DNA of 27,930 bases from Synechococcaceae bacterium WB8_1B_136 (GTDB taxonomy: Bacteria; Cyanobacteriota; Cyanobacteriia; PCC-6307; Cyanobiaceae), in contig RGNC01000006.1 of the NCBI GenBank assembly GCA_010029175.1, forward strand, positions 1-27,930. The letters are read 5' to 3'. Under the pieces are notes generated by a model that did no database searches, was not told the DNA's origin, and was given only the letters and a program-made list of their open reading frames with translations. The position numbers and the translations under genes were made by a program. Each line of letters begins with the position of its first letter. The stretch's first letter is position 1. This document shows, in pieces, positions 7,611 to 15,600 of the stretch.

Positions 7611-9101
7611 ATGGCCAATGCCGCGAGCCCGCCGATGGCCTCAGCCCCCCTGCCCCTGGAGGCCAGCCCGATCGCCTTCGGCACCGATGGCTGGCGCGGC
7701 ATCCTCGGGGTGGACATCACCGTGGAGCGGCTGCTGCCGGTGGCGGCCGCATCCGCGCGGGAACTGGAGTTCTCCGCCCCGGAGGGGCTGAACAGCCGCG
7801 AGATCGTGATCGGCTACGACCGCCGCTTCCTGGCACCGGAATTGGCGGAAGCGATCTGCAGCGCCGTGCGCGGGGCCGATCTGGTGCCGGTGCTGGCCGA
7901 CAGCCCGATTCCCACCCCCGCCGCCAGCTGGGCGGTGGTGGAGCGGGGCGCCCTGGGGGCCCTGGTGATCACCGCCAGCCACAACCCCCCCGAGTGGCTG
8001 GGCCTGAAGATCAAGGGCCCCTTCGGCGGTTCGGTGGAGGGCGACTTCACCAAGCGCGTGGAAACGCGCCTGGAGGCGGGCGGCATCACGGTGCCGATCC
8101 CGGGCGAAACCCTCCGCTTCGACGCCATGGCCGCCTACCTGGCCGGCCTGAAGGCCAAGATCAACACGGGAGCCCTCAGTGCCGGCCTGGAGCGCCTCGG
8201 CTGGCAGGTGATCGTGGATCCGATGCACGGTTCCGCCGCCGGCGGCCTCAGCCGCCTGCTGCCGGAGGCCGCCGCCAGCGACCACCTGCGCGAGATTCGC
8301 GCCAACCGCGACCCCCTGTTTGGCGGCAACCCGCCGGAACCACTGGCCCCCTATCTGCAGCAGCTGATCGCCGAGGTGCGTGCCTCCACCCTGGCCGGCC
8401 GGCCGGCGGTGGGCATCGTGTTCGATGGCGATGGCGACCGCATCGCGGCGGTGGATGAACAGGGCCGCTTCTGCAGCACCCAGCTGCTGATGCCGCTGTT
8501 CATCGATCATCTGGCCCGGGCCAAGGGGCTGCCGGGCGCAGTGGTGAAAACCGTGAGCGGCTCCGATCTGATGCAGCTGGTGGCGGAACAGCTGGGCCGC
8601 AGCGTGTTGGAGAAGCCTGTGGGCTTCAAGTACATCGCCGCAGAGATGCTGGCGGGCGAGGTGCTGGTGGGCGGCGAGGAATCGGGCGGGGTGGGCTTCG
8701 GCGGTCACCTGCCCGAACGCGACGCCCTCTATGCGGCCCTGCTGCTGATCGAGGCCCTGGTGGAGGGCGGCCAGCCCCTGGGGGAGCGGATCGATGCCCT
8801 GCAGCAGCGCTGCGGTGGCGCCGCCGCCTACGACCGCCTCGACCTGCGCCTGCCCGACATGGCCACCCGCCAGCGGCTGGAGGACCTACTGGCCGCCACG
8901 CCGCCCGAGGAAGTGGCCGGCGCTGCGGTGCAGGAGGTGATCACCACCGATGGCGTGAAGCTGCGCCTCGGCCCCAGCCACTGGCTGATGCTGCGCTTCT
9001 CCGGCACAGAACCGCTGCTGCGGCTCTACTGCGAGGCACCCAGCGCCGAGCGGGTGGCCGAGGTGCTGGCCTGGGCCCGCCAGCTGGCCGAGGCGATCTG
9101 A
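7611..9101 (+). CDS. Phosphoglucomutase/phosphomannomutase family protein
   Basis: An alpha-D-phosphohexomutase interconverting hexose 1- and 6-phosphates. The 496-aa product shows all four family blocks: FGTDGWRG near the N-terminus, the phosphoserine loop TASHNPPEW (Ser about 123), the Mg2+ loop DGDGDR (Asp about 272, 274, 276), the sugar-binding GGEESGGVGFG, and the C-terminal phosphate-binding RFSGTEPLLRLY. The ATG at 7611 is preferred; the frame stays open upstream to 7470 but that part overlaps the divergent nuclease gene and looks non-coding. Glucose versus mannose preference cannot be told from sequence by eye. It could feed glucose-1-phosphate to glycogen or UDP-glucose, and so indirectly the polysaccharide operon at 12-19 kb. 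Confidence 0.93.
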   Translation: MANAASPPMASAPLPLEASPIAFGTDGWRGILGVDITVERLLPVAAASARELEFSAPEGLNSREIVIGYDRRFLAPELAEAICSAVRGADLVPVLADSPIPTPAASWAVVERGALGALVITASHNPPEWLGLKIKGPFGGSVEGDFTKRVETRLEAGGITVPIPGETLRFDAMAAYLAGLKAKINTGALSAGLERLGWQVIVDPMHGSAAGGLSRLLPEAAASDHLREIRANRDPLFGGNPPEPLAPYLQQLIAEVRASTLAGRPAVGIVFDGDGDRIAAVDEQGRFCSTQLLMPLFIDHLARAKGLPGAVVKTVSGSDLMQLVAEQLGRSVLEKPVGFKYIAAEMLAGEVLVGGEESGGVGFGGHLPERDALYAALLLIEALVEGGQPLGERIDALQQRCGGAAAYDRLDLRLPDMATRQRLEDLLAATPPEEVAGAAVQEVITTDGVKLRLGPSHWLMLRFSGTEPLLRLYCEAPSAERVAEVLAWARQLAEAI

Positions 9102-9115
9102 AAACGGCACCTGAT

Positions 9116-9165
9116 GGCAGCACGTCATGGCGGCACGTCATGGCGGCACGTCATGGCGGCAGCAT
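9116..9165. repeat. 13-bp tandem repeat, nearly four copies
   Basis: The unit GGCGGCACGTCAT occurs as 9116-9128 (one mismatch, GGCAGCACGTCAT), 9129-9141, 9142-9154, and a partial copy from 9155. It lies between the phosphomutase stop and the rdgB start. Each unit holds the palindrome ACGT and an ATG at the unit junction. The period of 13 breaks any reading frame, so it is not coding repetition. Confidence 0.9.
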
Positions 9166-9248
9166 CGGCATGTGAGACCACATCCAGCGCCTGAGTGGTC
9201 CCCATGCCGACACCCAAAACCGCCTGGCCCACCAACCCACCTGAACCG

Positions 9249-9875
9249 ATGACAGCCCAAGCCCCACCCACTGTTCTGGTGATCGCCAGCGGCAATGCCG
9301 GCAAGGTGCGCGAATTCGGAGCCCTGCTGGCCGAACTCGGCCTGGAGGTACGGCCCCAGCCCGATGGACTGGAGGTGGAGGAAACCGGCGCCACGTTCGC
9401 CGAGAACGCCCGGCTCAAAGCCGAGGCGGTGGCCCGGGCCACCGGCTGCTGGGCCCTGGCGGACGATTCCGGTCTGAGTGTCGACGCCCTCGGCGGTGCC
9501 CCCGGCGTTCACTCCGCCCGCTACGCCGACAGCGATGCCGCCCGCATTGCCCGGCTGCTGCGGGAGCTGGATGCGGTGAACGCCGAGGCGATCGCCCGGG
9601 GGGAATCTCCCAACCGCTGCGCCCACTTCACGGCGGCTCTCGCGGTGGCTAACCCGGCCGGGGTGGTGGTACTGGAGGTGGAGGGGATCTGCAGCGGCAC
9701 GATCCTGGAGGCCCCCCGCGGCGCGGGCGGCTTCGGCTACGACCCGGTGTTCTTCGTGCCCGAAGCGGGCCTCACCTTTGCCGAGATGCTCCACAGCCAG
9801 AAAGCCCAACTGGGCCACCGCGGCCGCGCCTTCGCCATGCTCAAGCCGCAGCTGCTGCAACTGGTTGAGCCTTGA
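9249..9875 (+). CDS. RdgB/HAM1 family non-canonical purine NTP pyrophosphatase
   Basis: The enzyme hydrolyses dITP/ITP/XTP to monophosphates and keeps deaminated purines out of DNA and RNA. Landmarks: the N-terminal VIASGNAGKVREF (S-x-N-x-x-K type), the central ETGATFAENARLKAE, the DDSGLSVDALGGAPGVHSAR block, and the C-terminal GFGYDPVFFV with SQKAQLGHRGRAF. From the ATG at 9249 the product is 208 aa, the normal size. GTG at 9195 and ATG at 9204 are in frame, but would add a Pro/Thr-rich stretch not typical of the family. Its 3' end overlaps the opposite-strand YciI-like ORF by about 139 bases. Confidence 0.94.
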   Translation: MTAQAPPTVLVIASGNAGKVREFGALLAELGLEVRPQPDGLEVEETGATFAENARLKAEAVARATGCWALADDSGLSVDALGGAPGVHSARYADSDAARIARLLRELDAVNAEAIARGESPNRCAHFTAALAVANPAGVVVLEVEGICSGTILEAPRGAGGFGYDPVFFVPEAGLTFAEMLHSQKAQLGHRGRAFAMLKPQLLQLVEP

Positions 9876-10159
9876 GCCGTTGCCGCCAAGGGCACCCAGC
9901 GCTGCAGCCACCACTCCACGCCGCCGCTGATCACCATCGGGTCGCGGCGCACCAGGGCCTCGGCGCTGGCGTGATCCGGCGCCTCCAGCAGCAGCAGGCC
10001 GCCTCCGCCCGGACGACCCTCCGCATCCACCAAGTAGCCGCTGCGGATCGCCACCCCACCAGCCCGCAACTCCTCCACCCAGCGGCGATGGGCCTCCAGG
10101 TGGGGCTTCATGGCGGCGTAGGGGCGCAGGAACCGCTCCTGCTTCACGAACCAGGGCAT
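9737..10159 (-). CDS. YciI-like protein with an unusual C-terminal extension
   Basis: The first 95 or so residues look like a YciI/YCII-related ferredoxin-like dimer protein: FVKQERFLRPYAAMKPHLEAH, GVAIRSGYLVDAEGRPGGGG, then the strand LLLLEAPDHASAEALVRRDP and a VEWWLQRWVPL end. Family members are usually about 90-100 aa. Here the frame continues about 45 residues, antisense to the end of rdgB, in a Ser/Arg/Trp-rich sequence without family character. So either the natural stop was lost or a frameshift or sequencing error lies near 9875. The ATG (10157-10159) shares one base with the stop of the upstream carotenoid oxygenase gene (TGATG), which indicates translational coupling. Function is unknown; a small-molecule enzyme role is only a guess. 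Confidence 0.72.
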   Translation of the reverse strand: MPWFVKQERFLRPYAAMKPHLEAHRRWVEELRAGGVAIRSGYLVDAEGRPGGGGLLLLEAPDHASAEALVRRDPMVISGGVEWWLQRWVPLAATAQGSTSCSSCGLSMAKARPRWPSWAFWLWSISAKVRPASGTKNTGS

Positions 10160-11667
10160 CAGGCGAGCACGAAGCTGCCGTGCAGGCCGTGGGGCACCGC
10201 CAGGGGCAGCTCCAGCACGGCCAGCTCCGCCAGGCTCGCCGCATCCAGGATCACCAGATCACTGGCGCAGCGGGCGCCGTTCCAGATCATGCACAGCACC
10301 CAGCCGTCGTCTTCAGCGCTGGCGCCGGGGCGGGGCACCATCACCGGCTCGCTCACAAAACCACGCGGCGCCGCACTCCACACCCGCCGCTCACCATTGA
10401 TCAGATCGAGCTTCTTGATCGCCTGCAGCGGGTCGTTGCCGGTTTCACGCTCCGCCACCGCCATCCAGGCAAACCGGCTGGGCAGGCCTTCGCGCTCCGG
10501 GTTCACCATCGCGAACTCACAGCAGCGCTCGCTCAGGCGCGTGGTGTTAACCGACCCATCGACGAGATTGATGCGGCACTGCTCCAGCAGACCCTCCGGC
10601 AGCAGCTCGAAATCAATAGCGCGGAAGTCGTCGTCGGGCCCGATCGAGGGGAAATCGCTGTAGTAGATGCTCTCCACCGTCACCGTGTCGCCCTCCTCCC
10701 AGGCGTTGAGGTGGTGGAACACGAAGCCGTCGGGGGCATCGAGGATGCGGGGTGCCTGGCCGGCGAAGGCGCCGCTGTCGCGCGGAATCAGCCAGAACTT
10801 GGCCTGCCCGCCCGGTTTCGACTGCAAACACTGGGCTGCACCCTTGCGACCCAACACATAGGGCAGCGGGTTGAAGGCGATGGCGTTCTGCAGAAACACC
10901 GCCCAGTTGGGGGTGATGGCGAAGTCGTGCAGAAAGGCGAAGCCGTTGAAGCTGTCGCGGCGCTCACTGAGCAGCTGGCCGGCCTTCACGCCGGAGGCCG
11001 GGTCGTCCTCCACGGCGAACTCCATCAGTCGGATCGTGCTGCGCGGCCCGGTCTTCACGCCGAAGGTCACCATGCGCGGGGCACCGTGGTGGCCCGGATC
11101 GAAGCGGGGGTGGGCGCTGAAGGCCTCACCGGGCTTGAGCACGCCATCCAGCAGCGAGAGGCCGCGGGTCTCGAGCGTGTCGGGGTCGAGGGCGTGGGGC
11201 TCGGCCGCCTCCCACAGGGCCAGCAGTTGATCGCCGAGACGCACCACATGGGTGTTGGCGATGTTCTTGAGCCGCAGGTCGAAGGCATTGGCCACAGGCC
11301 CGCCCGGCTTCTGGCTGCCGAACACGCCGCGGTAGAGCACCTTGCCGGCCTGCTCCTCCGCCAACCAGCCCTCGGTGCGCACAAAGCGGTTGCGCAGCTG
11401 CGCCTTGCCGCCCGCAAAGCGCAGGGCGGTGATCATGCCGTCGCCATCAAAGGGGTGATGCACCCACTGGCCGCCGCGCTCCAGCCGCCCGGGGCCATTG
11501 CGATACAACGTGCCCACCAGCTCCTGGGGAATCTCCCCACGGGCCGCCGTGAGCTCCACCCCATCGAGCTCCACCCCCACATTGCGGAAGGCGCTGGCCC
11601 AGTCGGCGCGGTCATAAGCGGGGGAGGCGGACTGAGCGCTGGGGGCGACGGTCATGGCGAGGGCCAT
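10159..11667 (-). CDS. Carotenoid oxygenase (apocarotenoid-cleaving, RPE65/ACO family)
   Basis: A non-haem Fe(II) dioxygenase that cleaves a carotenoid or apocarotenoid double bond to aldehydes; cyanobacterial ACO makes retinal-type products. All four iron-binding histidines are visible in their expected contexts: SAHPRFD (about H186), FLHDFAIT (H247), FHHLNAWEEGD (H318), and PHGLHGSF at the C-terminus (H496). The N-terminal LVGTLYRNGPGRLERGG and HPFDGDGMI are also family-typical. The length of 502 aa is close to known ACOs. Start ATG at 11667; a second ATG at 11655 is possible. The stop is fused to the YciI-like start. The substrate (apocarotenal versus full carotenoid) cannot be told. Confidence 0.95.
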   Translation of the reverse strand: MALAMTVAPSAQSASPAYDRADWASAFRNVGVELDGVELTAARGEIPQELVGTLYRNGPGRLERGGQWVHHPFDGDGMITALRFAGGKAQLRNRFVRTEGWLAEEQAGKVLYRGVFGSQKPGGPVANAFDLRLKNIANTHVVRLGDQLLALWEAAEPHALDPDTLETRGLSLLDGVLKPGEAFSAHPRFDPGHHGAPRMVTFGVKTGPRSTIRLMEFAVEDDPASGVKAGQLLSERRDSFNGFAFLHDFAITPNWAVFLQNAIAFNPLPYVLGRKGAAQCLQSKPGGQAKFWLIPRDSGAFAGQAPRILDAPDGFVFHHLNAWEEGDTVTVESIYYSDFPSIGPDDDFRAIDFELLPEGLLEQCRINLVDGSVNTTRLSERCCEFAMVNPEREGLPSRFAWMAVAERETGNDPLQAIKKLDLINGERRVWSAAPRGFVSEPVMVPRPGASAEDDGWVLCMIWNGARCASDLVILDAASLAELAVLELPLAVPHGLHGSFVLA

Positions 11668-12065
11668 CGGGGCGAAACCCCATCATCCCGTAACGGAGTG
11701 TGAAGCGCTGTGGTCCTGGTCGAGCCAAGGACCGCAACAAATTGGTGGTCCGACTACTCGGCAATGGATGCGAGCAGTTTTTGTGTATGGGCGTGAGCAA
11801 ATGGGCCTAATTGACCCCAAAAGCTGCCCCGAGTGGTTCAGAGCATCGATGGCAATCGCCTGAGAAACCAAGTCAGACTCATCTGGAATACATCCTGACG
11901 GCGCTCAGTCCTGAATGCCCAATCTCAGCTTGTGGGCCAAGGTGCAGATTGCGAAAGATTTCTATACCAGGTATTCGAACCACCACATTAGCCTCAGGCA
12001 CTCGCGGCAAACTGGACACATGGGGCATAGTTTCTCCCAAGGCACGACGGTAGTGCGCTGGCGGA
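11668..12065. other. Intergenic stretch without a recognisable gene
   Basis: About 400 bases between the carotenoid oxygenase start and the end of the barrel-protein gene. Short open frames exist on both strands, but none has a family-like sequence or a plausible start. Composition is visibly more AT-rich than the flanking core genes. Apart from the alternative hairpins near 11712-11751 I see no terminator with a T-run and no tRNA. It marks the left edge of the accessory island. Confidence 0.6.
11712..11751. promoter_or_regulatory. Alternative hairpins in the region upstream of the carotenoid oxygenase
   Basis: GGTCCTGG at 11712-11719 can pair with CC and AGGACC at 11725-11733 (one bulged A). 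The same AGGACC can instead pair with GGTCC at 11747-11751. The two stems exclude each other. They lie 45-84 bases upstream of the oxygenase ATG, on the 5' side of its transcript. Any regulatory role is inferred only. Confidence 0.3.
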
Positions 12066-12941
12066 TCAGGGGAAGGAGGGCGTTCGGAAGCTGCTGCCCC
12101 AGCTGAGGGTGAAAGCCACCGCGCGGCCACTTCCCCCTGAATTGGTGAGATTGGCTCCAGAAAGGGTGAGGTAAAGGGGTGTTTGCCGCAGCGGCACATA
12201 CGACAACGAGGCGTTCAGGCCCCGCCCAGCCCAACCGGCACTCACGCCGAGATTTGGCGCCAGATCGACGCCCACCGATGCCAGCAGGCCATCACTGATC
12301 TGACCAGCAGGGTCCAGGCGCTGGAAACGTCCACTGCCACCACCCAGGTTGATCTGCATGGTCTGGCGGAATGTGGGATTGTTCGGCCGCAATGGCCATG
12401 CAGCCGTGATCACGCCATAGGGAGATCCACCAGGCTTGGGCCACCGCCCATAGGAGGCCAGCCCAAGCCAACCGCCACCAAGCTGAAGCCTGAAGGTGTC
12501 GGTACTGATCAGTTCACGACCAACCCGCACATCGAAACTGCCTCCATTGGCGGTATCAGCCAGACTCTCGAGATTGAAGTCGAGTTCAACCGCCACGAGG
12601 CGACGGGAATTGCCAAAGCCAAGGCCCACATTGACGCTGCCATCAGTCCGCCAAGCCCGTTCGAGTCCAGCATCGTCAAAGCCGTCGTAGCCATAGATCG
12701 AAGAGGACACAAAATATTCGCCCCATTCGGCCACGAACGCCGTTGGAATCTGGGTTGGATTCAGGTTGGGCGCCTTGTAGGTGGCTGGCGCGCCGTTGGT
12801 TGGCGAGGGATCTACACCAGCTGGTGAAGCCGCCATCGGCTCTTCAGTCGAGAGCTGCTGAGCACTTGCCCATCCGGACAGGCCGAAAATGGCCATCCCC
12901 AACACCAGGAGGGGAAGCGGACAACCACGGATGAACGGCAT
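12066..12941 (-). CDS. Predicted outer-membrane beta-barrel protein of the exopolysaccharide operon
   Basis: This 291-aa protein has a clear signal peptide (LLVLGMAIFGLSGWASA, cut before QQL), then a Pro/Thr-rich linker to about residue 65. The rest alternates polar and hydrophobic residues in short strands separated by Gly/Asn turns, such as SVNVGLGFGNSRRLVAVELDF, FRLQLGGGWLGLA and GVSAGWAGRGLNASLSYVPL, with a terminal strand VAFTLSWGSSF. That pattern fits an outer-membrane barrel; I do not recognise a named family. It is the last gene of the six-gene operon, three bases after the GH26-like stop. A role as polysaccharide outlet or surface anchor is inferred from context only. Confidence 0.6.
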   Translation of the reverse strand: MPFIRGCPLPLLVLGMAIFGLSGWASAQQLSTEEPMAASPAGVDPSPTNGAPATYKAPNLNPTQIPTAFVAEWGEYFVSSSIYGYDGFDDAGLERAWRTDGSVNVGLGFGNSRRLVAVELDFNLESLADTANGGSFDVRVGRELISTDTFRLQLGGGWLGLASYGRWPKPGGSPYGVITAAWPLRPNNPTFRQTMQINLGGGSGRFQRLDPAGQISDGLLASVGVDLAPNLGVSAGWAGRGLNASLSYVPLRQTPLYLTLSGANLTNSGGSGRAVAFTLSWGSSFRTPSFP

Positions 12942-12944
12942 CGA

Positions 12945-13892
12945 TCAGGCCTCCAGACAAGACATGCCGGAGCGTTGCGGCAGCGGCAGCTGCTGGAGCA
13001 ACCAGCCCAGAACATCGCTCTTCAATTGCCAGTTCTCATGGCCAGTGGCGAGCGGCATCCACCGCGGCTGGGGTGCGTGGAAATACACCAATCCGCACAC
13101 CTCTGGGAATCGCGGTAATGCGGTGAGTGCATCGCTGAGCCACCGCTGTTGATCGGATGAGGAGCCACTCACTCCCGCCTCCGCCACAAGCAGAGGGCGT
13201 CCAAAGCGTCGCTGTAGCCAGCGCCTCTGCTCGAGCTGTTGGGCAAAGCTTTCCAATGCGTGATTGGCCGTCCAGGCACGACTGGCGTAGATGGAGATCC
13301 CAAGAACATCAACATAGTGATCACCTGGCCAATAGAGATCAGCTCTCGAACTACCTGCTGGTGACCACACCCAACGGATATTGGCGGGACGGTGGCCGGC
13401 CACCTTGGTGTACACATAGTGATAGAGGCGAATGTAGCGACTAGGATCGCTATATCCCCATGGATATTGGCCAGGCTTGTCCATCTCATGGGCGAAGCGC
13501 AGCAACACAGGCCCAGGATGATTGGCAAGGGTGCGTGTGATGGCCGTGATAGCCTGATCGTGACGACCGTTGAGAACATCACCCAGAAGGTCATCATTGT
13601 CGCGCCCTGCCGCCCGATCAGGGAAAGGTTCCAACGTGAGCAATGGCAGGCGTTGCTGTTGGTGTGCTGAAGCCAGAAAAGACTGCAGTCGCGGCAAGGC
13701 CTGAGTGTCGTTCCAGTCCAGGAAAAGAACCGCGAGATCCAACGGCGCCTGTTGTGCCGAAGTTTCCTGATATTCGTACAGACCCAACAGCGGTGGAGTG
13801 GGGGGGGTGGATGCGATGTGATTGAGGAACACGAGCATGGCCGTGGTAACAGCAGAAGCTATTACCAGCGCCAGAGGTTGCAATGCACGCAT
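12945..13892 (-). CDS. GH26-like glycoside hydrolase, membrane-anchored or secreted
   Basis: From the ATG at 13892 the product is 315 aa; an ATG-free extension to 14042 lies inside the upstream gene and is rejected. A single N-terminal hydrophobic segment (PLALVIASAVTTAMLVFL) acts as signal anchor. The catalytic part resembles clan-A retaining family 26 enzymes: the acid/base candidate Glu about 136 in LLRFAHEMDKPGQYPWGY, a VDVLGISIYAS strand, and the nucleophile candidate Glu about 238 in LLVAEAGVSG. GH26 members cleave beta-mannan, mixed-linked glucan or xylan; the substrate here is unknown. It starts four bases after the stop of the GT2 gene, so it probably trims or releases the polymer this operon makes, as BcsZ or AlgL do elsewhere. 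Confidence 0.78.
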   Translation of the reverse strand: MRALQPLALVIASAVTTAMLVFLNHIASTPPTPPLLGLYEYQETSAQQAPLDLAVLFLDWNDTQALPRLQSFLASAHQQQRLPLLTLEPFPDRAAGRDNDDLLGDVLNGRHDQAITAITRTLANHPGPVLLRFAHEMDKPGQYPWGYSDPSRYIRLYHYVYTKVAGHRPANIRWVWSPAGSSRADLYWPGDHYVDVLGISIYASRAWTANHALESFAQQLEQRRWLQRRFGRPLLVAEAGVSGSSSDQQRWLSDALTALPRFPEVCGLVYFHAPQPRWMPLATGHENWQLKSDVLGWLLQQLPLPQRSGMSCLEA

Positions 13893-13896
13893 GGAT

Positions 13897-15600
13897 TCAC
13901 AAGGATTGAAACGGTGCGGCTGGCAGGCTCTGCAAGGGCGCCACAAGTTGAGGCAGCCGCAACCAGCCGCAGCAAAGGGTGAGCAACACCGCCATGCCGG
14001 CCAGGCCGTAATGGGGAAGATGGCGACGCAGGGATTGGTCACCCTGGCGATGGCTCAGGGCCGCCACCGCCAGGGCCGTGCAAGCAAAAAGGCCAGTGGT
14101 CATCAAGGTGAGCAATACATACCCCGTGGACGAACGTGCCGAATCGCCGAGGATGAAGGCAGCTGCCACACCAATCAACACCGCCAGCAGATAGGGCAAC
14201 AGATAAGCCAAGGGCAAGGGGTCGCCGGACGACTGCTTGCGGGTGATCCGAAAGGTGACAGGACGCGGCCAGAAGCGCTCTTCCACCGCACGCCATACCC
14301 CAGCGAGGATCCAGGGTCCACGGCTCAGTTCAAACAGAGCCTGCTCCCAGGAAAACAGCCTTGCAGTCGTGGGACGCAGCAGGCCGCAACGGCGCAGCTG
14401 CAACACAGGTAAAACAGTGAGTACAATCTGCAGTGTGCTGAAGGCAAGAAACAGAGGATAGTTGATATTCATCCATGGCTTGTCGAGCAACAGCGCCAAC
14501 ACCGGGAGTGCCAGAGCTGAAAAACTCAAACCGCCGCGCAGGGGATAGAACACCTGGGCATAGAGAAACTGGAGGCGCATATGCGGCGACAGCCGATGAA
14601 CCAATGCTGGAAAGTGCCGCAGCAAAATCGTCGTCAGACTGCAAGACCACTGAAACTCCTGCACCATGGCATCCTCAAAGGTCTCCGGGCCAAGGCCATA
14701 ACAGATGGCTCGGTGGGCAAACGCGCCACGCCAGCCCTGGGCATTGAGCAACAACGTGGTGGAGTGGTCTTCTGCCAATTCAGGGCCAAGCCCACCGATC
14801 TCCTGCAGGGCGCGAGTATGCACCGCGTAATGACTGCCAATACAAAGGGGTGCCCAGGCTCCGTTGAAACCAAGCTGCATCGGGCCATGAAGCACGGCCT
14901 CGGCAAAAAGGCGCCCACGGCCCACCCAGCTGCGCAAGGCATTAGCACTGCAAATGGAGGGTGCCGCGACATAACCCACAGTCGAGTCGTTGAATGGCTG
15001 CAACATCGCTAGCAGGTAGCCAGGCTGCGGTACATGATCAGCATCGAGCTGCACCACAACGTCGTAGTTGGTGTAGCCGTAGTGGTCGTAGAAATAGGCG
15101 AGGTTGCCTTCCTTGCACCGGGTTCGGCGTGGCCAGCTCGACCGGTGATACTCCGCCACCCCAGCGCGAGTAGAGAGCCGAACCCCATGCTGCTCGCACC
15201 AGCCGCGTACCGCTTCACTGGGCTGTTCATCAGCCAACCAGGTGTCGTGCTCTGGCGCCTGGGCGAGCATCTCCAGCAATGTGCTTTGCACCAGGGGCCA
15301 GGGTTCCGATGGAGCCTTGGTCACCACCATGGCCACCCGCAATCCGGGCGGAACGGGAAGCTCAGGCCGAACCTGCCGCATCCGCAGAAACAGATAAAAT
15401 GGCCAGATGGCCATTCCTGTGGCGTAGATCAGTAGCACCAGGTTGAGCAGGGTTCCCGGAACGCTCACCCACACAGCGGGTTGCAATGCCCAGCGCCAGA
15501 ATGCCAGTGTGCCTACCACCCACAGCAGTACCAAGAGCAGCAGGATGCGACGCTGCGGAGGCGACAAAACCGGTACGAAGATCCCTTCAGTCATCGTCAT
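13897..15600 (-). CDS. Processive-type family 2 membrane glycosyltransferase (cellulose-synthase-like)
   Basis: From the ATG at 15600 the product is 567 aa. Two transmembrane helices (about 18-40 and 50-75) precede a GT2 catalytic domain. Its KEGNL motif lies near 163-167, the UDP-sugar-binding DAD in VVQLDADHVPQPG near 186-188, and the acidic ED of LAEDHST near 277-278. The Q-x-x-R-W motif region reads QEFQW (about 314-318), with Gln in place of Arg. At least six hydrophobic segments follow. This topology is that of processive synthases which polymerise and extrude a beta-linked chain. No PilZ domain is seen. The ATG shares one base with the epimerase stop (TGATG). The polymer is unknown; UDP-Glc, -Gal, -GlcA or -Xyl could be donors given the neighbours. 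Confidence 0.87.
   Translation of the reverse strand: MTMTEGIFVPVLSPPQRRILLLLVLLWVVGTLAFWRWALQPAVWVSVPGTLLNLVLLIYATGMAIWPFYLFLRMRQVRPELPVPPGLRVAMVVTKAPSEPWPLVQSTLLEMLAQAPEHDTWLADEQPSEAVRGWCEQHGVRLSTRAGVAEYHRSSWPRRTRCKEGNLAYFYDHYGYTNYDVVVQLDADHVPQPGYLLAMLQPFNDSTVGYVAAPSICSANALRSWVGRGRLFAEAVLHGPMQLGFNGAWAPLCIGSHYAVHTRALQEIGGLGPELAEDHSTTLLLNAQGWRGAFAHRAICYGLGPETFEDAMVQEFQWSCSLTTILLRHFPALVHRLSPHMRLQFLYAQVFYPLRGGLSFSALALPVLALLLDKPWMNINYPLFLAFSTLQIVLTVLPVLQLRRCGLLRPTTARLFSWEQALFELSRGPWILAGVWRAVEERFWPRPVTFRITRKQSSGDPLPLAYLLPYLLAVLIGVAAAFILGDSARSSTGYVLLTLMTTGLFACTALAVAALSHRQGDQSLRRHLPHYGLAGMAVLLTLCCGWLRLPQLVAPLQSLPAAPFQSL

Noticed and set aside
7641..8708. A 355-residue minus-strand open frame
   Set aside because: Antisense of the phosphomutase; composition is His/Gln-rich and without motifs.
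10180..11703. A 507-residue plus-strand open frame
   Set aside because: It is the antisense shadow of the carotenoid oxygenase, which has all four iron ligands.
11960..11995. A GGTTCGAATACC stretch on the minus strand resembling a tRNA T-loop
   Set aside because: No anticodon arm, D arm or acceptor stem could be built around it, so it is not a tRNA and I cannot support an attachment site.
11654..12106. Short open frames in the gap after the oxygenase start
   Set aside because: None resembles a family or has a supported start; composition fits non-coding DNA.
13893..14042. An N-terminal extension of the GH26-like protein
   Set aside because: It lies inside the upstream GT2 gene and has a Cys/Trp-rich, non-signal composition; the ATG at 13892 directly precedes a proper signal anchor.
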